64,000 nt of DNA from Amoebophrya sp. A120 (Eukaryota; Sar; Dinophyceae; Syndiniales; Amoebophryaceae). This document shows, piece after piece, positions 59,349 to 64,000 of this stretch. The translations under genes and the position numbers were made by a program. The stretch covers positions 6,291,985-6,355,984 of the forward strand of contig CAJINV010000003.1 of NCBI GenBank assembly GCA_905178155.1. The letters are read 5' to 3'. Each line of letters opens with the position of its first letter. Position 1 is the stretch's first letter. The notes under the pieces were generated by a model. It did not search any database and was not told the origin of the DNA. It saw only the letters and a list, made by a program, of their open reading frames with translations.

Positions 59349-61341
59349 CTAAAATTCGATTTTGTACACTGCCGGGGAACGACAATTGGACACCGCAGGA
59401 TAGATGACGCTGGGTAGATCGGTGAAAAGCCGGTCGTACCGGATCTCGTCGATTTTGACGTGACACACCCGCTCTTCCATGTCCAAAACAAAGCCCACTT
59501 TGCTTCCGTCGCCAAACGCGATCACCTTCTCGCTCGCGATCGCATGTTTCTGTACGTGAAGCGTGCCGTTCGCCGCAATACCTGCAAATCAAGAGGGTTG
59601 TGCTTGAAGATGTTGATAGCGTTTCCTCTCTGTATCCGGAGGCTCTCCTCTGGTTGTGCAAAACACTTTTTTAGACTAGTCAAAACCTTATGACAAAACT
59701 AGCTTGCTTGCATGCCCTTCGCTGACAAAGAGGAAGACAACGGCCGCGTTCTTACTATACGTTGGACACAGACAACTTTGATCTCTGGAGATGAATGAAC
59801 AAAAACAACCCTTTGCTCGCGTCTTATGGCGCACGAGTTACTGTCTGACATATACAGCTACTGAATCCTGAGAGTAAGTCCTTTGCAAAAGCTTGTGAGA
59901 GCTTAGGCACTACAACAAGACCAAAAACCGCCCGTTTTGGCGGTGAACGACCAAGCGTAGGGAGTCACACAGTGTGAGTGAATTCGAGAAACTCACACAG
60001 TGTGAGTGAATGAACAAAAACAATCTTATTGTGCTACAAGTACTTACCCCAACTGCCCTGCGCTTTTCCAAGGGGGCACTGGAAGTGATTCCACGCATCG
60101 TCCACGAAGCCGAGGTAACTGTAGTCGGACGCCTTAAGCACCGTAACTTGCCATGCGTGCGTGCCTTTGTTGAAGCCCCGCGTCGCGCGAATGGCGGCGG
60201 CGTTGCCGATCTGCCGCGTGTCTGGGATCTGGCAAATCTGGCCGTCGTCCCCGAGCACGATGCTCGGGTGCGCGTAGCGTCGCGACCACCCGGGCACACT
60301 CTTCTTGGGGACCACTTGCTGCTCTTGGGGTATCACATTGAAAACAGCCCCTGCCCGACAACTTCCAGTCGGGATGTCAGGCTGCACTGCAATTACAGAT
60401 AGATACGTGCTTCGTTCATGCAAGGATAAGGATCGTTGCTCCTGCAGCTGTAACCCGATCTTCTAGAAGAATGGTGGAGCTTTTCTCAACGGGATACGCG
60501 AGGAGGACGGCTGGTCCTCGGTATCCATGCGCGCGGGAACCGTCGCGCTGCCAACGCTAGCTCTGCCGTATGGTGCGGGCTGCAGCTGCTCCTGGGGGAG
60601 GGAGGCTTGGCTGCCCACCAGCGTGCGATCTTCGCCCCCGGTTGTGGTTCCGTCCGTGCCGTGCCCAGCGGAATTTTCCGAATTTTTGGACTGCGAGACC
60701 CCTCTCGGCCGGCGGTCGTCCGCCACAGGGATGTCCCGCATGAATTGGTCCTGCTGCTGCTGCTGCGGTGCACTGGGACTTGCAGCTGCGCCGGGGTTCA
60801 TCTTCACGGGCACCTGGTCCTTCAAACCGAGGTACGACAGCAGATTCTCGAAGTGCTCCTTCTTGTCCACCGCGACGAGCGGAACCGCGGCAGGGCGCTC
60901 CGGTGTTTCAATCTTTTTGTCGCGGAGGTAGGTCAAAATCAAGTGGAAGCTCGCCGGGTCGAAGTCAAGGAAATAGTTGTTATGCTGGTCCCGTTCGATG
61001 GAGGACTCCCACCGCCCGGAGAACAGGTTTGCCAGGTAGCTCTGCGGGAACACCTGGGTCAGCGTGCTGCGCTTCATCGTGAAAATTTCACCGCCCGCGT
61101 TAATGGAAATCACGTCGTTCTCCCGTATGTTGCTCGCTGTCATGATCCGCTTCTCTTCCGCGAGGGCATTTTCGCGCGCTTGCAGGTCGCGGTACCGCTC
61201 TTCGAAATCGCGCTCCAGCACGGCCCGCTGCTCGCTAATTTCCCGGTAAAGCGCGTCTTCCTGTGCCTTGATATTCTTCTTCGCCTGCTCAAGCTCGAGG
61301 TAAAGCTCGGCGGAAAGCTGCGAAAACCGCTCGCCCGACAT
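59349..61341 (-). CDS. BTB (T1-type) and SPRY-like domain protein
   Basis: Three exons, 61341-60498, 60386-60048 and 59581-59349, GT-AG introns, 1416 nt, 471 residues. Residues about 8-70 are a Glu/Lys-rich coiled coil (AEEKRIMTAS end). Residues about 75-150 are a KCTD/T1-type BTB: DVISINAGGEIFTMKRSTL, FSGRWESSIERD, YFLDFDPASFHLILTYLRD. A Gln/Ser-rich linker follows. Residues about 300-471 resemble SPRY/B30.2: NAAAIRATRGFNKGTHAWQV, YLGFVDDAWNHF, KVGFVLDMEERVCHVKIDE, LPSVIYPAVSNC. T1-type BTB proteins commonly act as cullin-3 substrate adaptors, with SPRY as the recognition module; that role is inferred. ATG at 61341 begins MSGERFSQLSAELYLELE. Confidence 0.86.
59963..60010. repeat. Short direct repeat with internal palindrome
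   Basis: Two copies of CTCACACAGTGTGAGTGAA-like sequence, 28 bp apart, within intron 2 of the BTB-SPRY gene. Each contains the palindrome CACACAGTGTG. Could form a hairpin; function unknown. Confidence 0.8.
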
Positions 61342-61660
61342 TATTTGTGGCTTATTTATATTTGCCTAGTACCACTTCAGAAGGGCCGTCAAACGTGTCT
61401 GCAGTCTAGTTAGGCAAAATCTAAATCGTCGATCTACATCCTTGCGATGGTAAATACAACACGCCTTGCGATCCCCCTGGATATTATGGGGCACAATTCA
61501 AAGAAGTAACCTCGTCGCGACGTCATCGAGCAGAGTTCAGAACATTCCGACCGTCGCCCAGGATAAGCGCAACAAATTGCAGGCGCTGTTTGCCCGGTCG
61601 CAGGGACATGGTGTTTGCACGGTTAGATCGAGGCTAGACCCAATTTACAAACGGGCACTG
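61342..61660. other. Upstream region of the BTB-SPRY gene
   Basis: About 0.3 kb of ordinary base composition before the GC-rich island. No gene or motif recognised; presumably the BTB-SPRY promoter. Confidence 0.45.
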
Positions 61661-63310
61661 TATCAATTGGCGTCGCCGCCGCGACCTGCCGTCCCGAAGC
61701 GGGGGAGGCCGCGCACTGGGCCCGCGGAGCCCCGGCCAGATGGGAAAGCGGGCGCGGGGAAGGCGAGCCCCGCCGGCGCCCCCTGGGGCCCTTGCCGGCG
61801 GCAGGGGCGGCAGGCGACCCCGGGCGCCGGCAAGGATCCGCGCGACGGGCTAAGGGGCGGCGAGAAACAGGGCCGGCGCGCCCGCCAAAGTTTGCGGGAA
61901 ATGCGCGCCGTGACTACTGCGGCGAAGCGCATGCCATCGGCGGAGACTAAGCGCGGCAGCAGGCTCAGCCGGCCCTGCCTGCTTAATAGGGCGCAGCGTG
62001 CCCCGTGCGTGCGCATATTGGTGCTCTAACTGCTCCAACGCCACTCATGGCGCGGGGGAATTACACGCGCGCAGCTTGCTTCGCCGCGTCGCAGCCTCTC
62101 CTCTACAGGAGTAGAGGAGTCGAGCGCCGAACGCTGCGCGTATGCGTCTCATTCCATTGAAAGACGAATCGCGTAGGTGGTCTACCTTCAGTGCGCCGGC
62201 GGCCGCCGCTCGGTTGCGAAGCGCGGCCTTCGCTCCGGCAGATCGGCCAGCCGCCCCATCGCGTTCCACCTACTACCCGGCCAAGCGGCGCAAGTCGACG
62301 CAGCGGCGCCGGCCGCCTAACCGTAGCGCCAGCACCTTTGCAAAGCCAAACCCTAAAAGGGCCAGACTTGCGCGAACCGGCGCAGGTGGTGGCCGTCTCG
62401 TCTTGTCCGATTTGTTTTGCTTGGCTGGCGTCCGCCGCGAGGTATACGAAAAACCGCCAGCCCCCGAACCCCCCGGCCTCTGTGAAGTGTATGCAACTTT
62501 CCGCAACAACATTCCGCACCACGCACAACGCGCATCGCGCGGACTCCTGGCGGCTTGGCCAGCCCTTCCCCCCCGGGGCAAGCCTGAAAGCCGGGGAAAC
62601 TGGGGCCGCCCCCGCCCGGGCACCGTTTCCGACGTGTAGAAGGTTACCAAGAACGGAAGCGCCCCCGCGTCCGACTGCAATGGCCAAAGCACGAAGCCCA
62701 GCTCCCAGCACACCTCCGGAACCACCGAGCGCCGAAGAACGACCGGCCCGGCCGAACACGCCCGCCGAGACCGCGCTCGGCGGGTAGCCCGGGCTTGGCA
62801 GTATTGGGCCCGCCCGGCGCCGTGCCGCCGTATCTGGCTTGGCGCACCCACACGGGGGCCGCGTCCCGATCGCGCGGCGGCATAAACTTCCAACAACCCC
62901 CATGCGCCCGAAGCTGTCCGCCATCGTCTGCCGCGCCAGGGCCCGGCTTATTATGTTTTTTAGACGCCCGGGCCGGCTGCGCGGACCAAAAAAGGCAGCC
63001 GCCCCGGCTGCGCGGACAGGACAGAGAAGCCGCGCACGCCTTCCCCCCCTGCGCCGCGATTACGGCAGTCCAGCAGTCGCCGCTGAAGCAGATACCCTCC
63101 TCGCCAGAGTGGTGAACTTGATGCAACTTGGGCGCCAAAGCTTTGCCGTCCACAGCGGTCGCTGGCTTCCGCACCACTTTGGCCATTCGCGTGCGCTTAG
63201 GTAAACGCACACGCAACGCCTGCGCGCCATGGATTTCTCCGCTCTTGCGGCGATAGGCGCCGGCCTGGCAGCCGCGGCCACGATCACGCCGGCCCTCGCC
63301 ATTAATGCTG
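61661..63310. other. GC-rich island without a convincing gene
   Basis: A block visibly richer in G+C than the flanks, with runs such as GGGGCGGCAGGCGACCCCGG and GCCCCCGCCCGGGCACCG. Because stops are rare in such sequence, many overlapping frames are open on both strands (for example 62103-62924 and 62644-63447 minus, 62142-62787 plus). None shows a recognisable domain or a clear advantage over the others. No conserved rRNA sequence was recognised. It could be an insertion, a transferred segment or an unknown repeat. Confidence 0.6.
63229..63310 (+). CDS. Possible first exon of a plus-strand gene
   Basis: ATG at 63229 reads MDFSALAAIGAGLAAAATIT then PALAINA before a GTGAGTG donor at 63311. 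The hydrophobic Ala-rich start could be a signal or membrane segment. No following exon was identified in the remaining 690 nt, so this is weak. Confidence 0.22.
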
Positions 63311-63653
63311 GTGAGTGAGGCGCAAAAGCTGAGAAAAAGACGTCGAAAAGTTGCCACAAAGTGACTCACAGTGATCACAAGCGCGATGCTTTTATGTGAG
63401 GAGAACCGCTGAAAGCCCACGACGAGCGCATATCGAGCTACCGTCAATGCGGGCCAGTATCTGAGTATCTGTCAACTCTTGTTAGGTCTGGTCTGCTTTT
63501 TCACTTCGCAAGCATGCTGTGGCTGACACGCTACGCAAAAATTTGCTGTCGGCGACAAAGCCCAGCCGGATAAAAATGCAGCGCAAAACCACAATCATGG
63601 ATAGTGTGGCGACATGAAAGTGGCACTACAAAGAACAATGTCCTCATCATCAC

Positions 63654-64000
63654 TCACTGTCGTGTTTCGTGTGCTACTACCGTAGTGCTAGCCGTCGCAA
63701 GCAGTGGCGTAACCTGCGAAAGCAAACTGCTCAATCCGTCTCTGCCGGGTCCCAAAAACTTTAAGGCGCACTGCAGTTTCTCTTCGATGACGCGCGGACT
63801 CGCGGTCACTACCTGACCGCCCCTGTGTTTCTCCCCAGCTCCGGACAGTTCTAAAACGGATTGGCGGAAGACCGCAAGTACCTGCCCGTACTCTGGATTT
63901 TCGTTTTGCAGACCGGCGAAGAGCTCCGGTTGCATACCGCAGTTTCGGCCGACCGAAAGCATCTGTGCCCGGAAAACCGGCGTCGCAAACTGGTACATTT
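63654..64000 (-). CDS. Partial gene at the right edge, unknown
   Basis: Minus-strand frame open from the window edge to a stop at 63654, about 115 residues. It contains TPVFRAQMLSVGRNCGMQPE and ENPEYGQVLAVFRQSVLELS, then a Leu/Ser-rich end (GLSSLLSQVTPLLATASTTV). Helical character. An ATG lies 3 nt from the edge but the gene probably begins outside the window. Family not recognised. Confidence 0.45.
   Translation of the reverse strand, partial: MYQFATPVFRAQMLSVGRNCGMQPELFAGLQNENPEYGQVLAVFRQSVLELSGAGEKHRGGQVVTASPRVIEEKLQCALKFLGPGRDGLSSLLSQVTPLLATASTTVVAHETRQ

Noticed and set aside
61661-63310. rRNA or tRNA genes in the GC-rich island
   Set aside because: No conserved small- or large-subunit core sequence and no tRNA-like arms were recognised.

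Overview
The window is nuclear DNA of a eukaryote, most likely an alveolate close to the parasitic dinoflagellate Amoebophrya (Syndiniales). The reasons are: spliced ribosomal-protein, ARF, NDR-kinase and Na+/Ca2+ exchanger genes; every confidently modelled gene on the minus strand, as in dinoflagellate unidirectional arrays; and many introns that are themselves short mobile elements (introners). Introners with inverted repeats, direct repeats and non-canonical splice sites have been described in Amoebophrya. The taxonomic call is inference; the introners are seen directly.

Layout. 0-25 kb holds eL22 (RPL22), ARF1, a 1339-residue intronless protein of unknown function, a two-membrane-helix protein, a giant 1849-residue helical protein, a probable mitochondrial protein, a HIT-family hydrolase and eS30 (RPS30). 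Except in the giant gene, introns here are ordinary GT-AG introns. 25-45 kb holds a 1112-residue coiled-coil gene stretched by a 2.66 kb introner, a cluster of small membrane/EF-hand-like genes, an NDR/LATS-like AGC kinase and a citrate synthase. 45-61 kb holds an NCX-type Na+/Ca2+ exchanger, a TMEM53/DUF829-like protein, a prephenate dehydratase-like/chorismate mutase-like/DAHP synthase fusion and a BTB-SPRY protein. 61.7-63.3 kb is a GC-rich island without a convincing gene, followed by a partial gene at the right edge.

The main story is thirteen introners in at least four sequence families. Each family has its own terminal inverted repeat, but nearly all share the outermost bases TATC...GATA. 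Most are flanked by short direct repeats (usually 5 bp). For eight of the thirteen a direct repeat is clear and removing the element plus one repeat copy gives an in-frame protein; for NCX, citrate synthase and DAHP synthase the joined residues also fit the known family. The insertions therefore look like DNA transposition events that made new introns, mostly without GT-AG ends. Special cases are a 322-bp introner carrying a nested 2.3 kb insertion, two copies in opposite orientation 55 bp apart, a 32-nt exon trapped between two introners, and a truncated introner now spliced GT-AG.

Coordinates of exon joins were worked out by hand from reading frame, splice signals and family alignment recalled from memory; no search was run.
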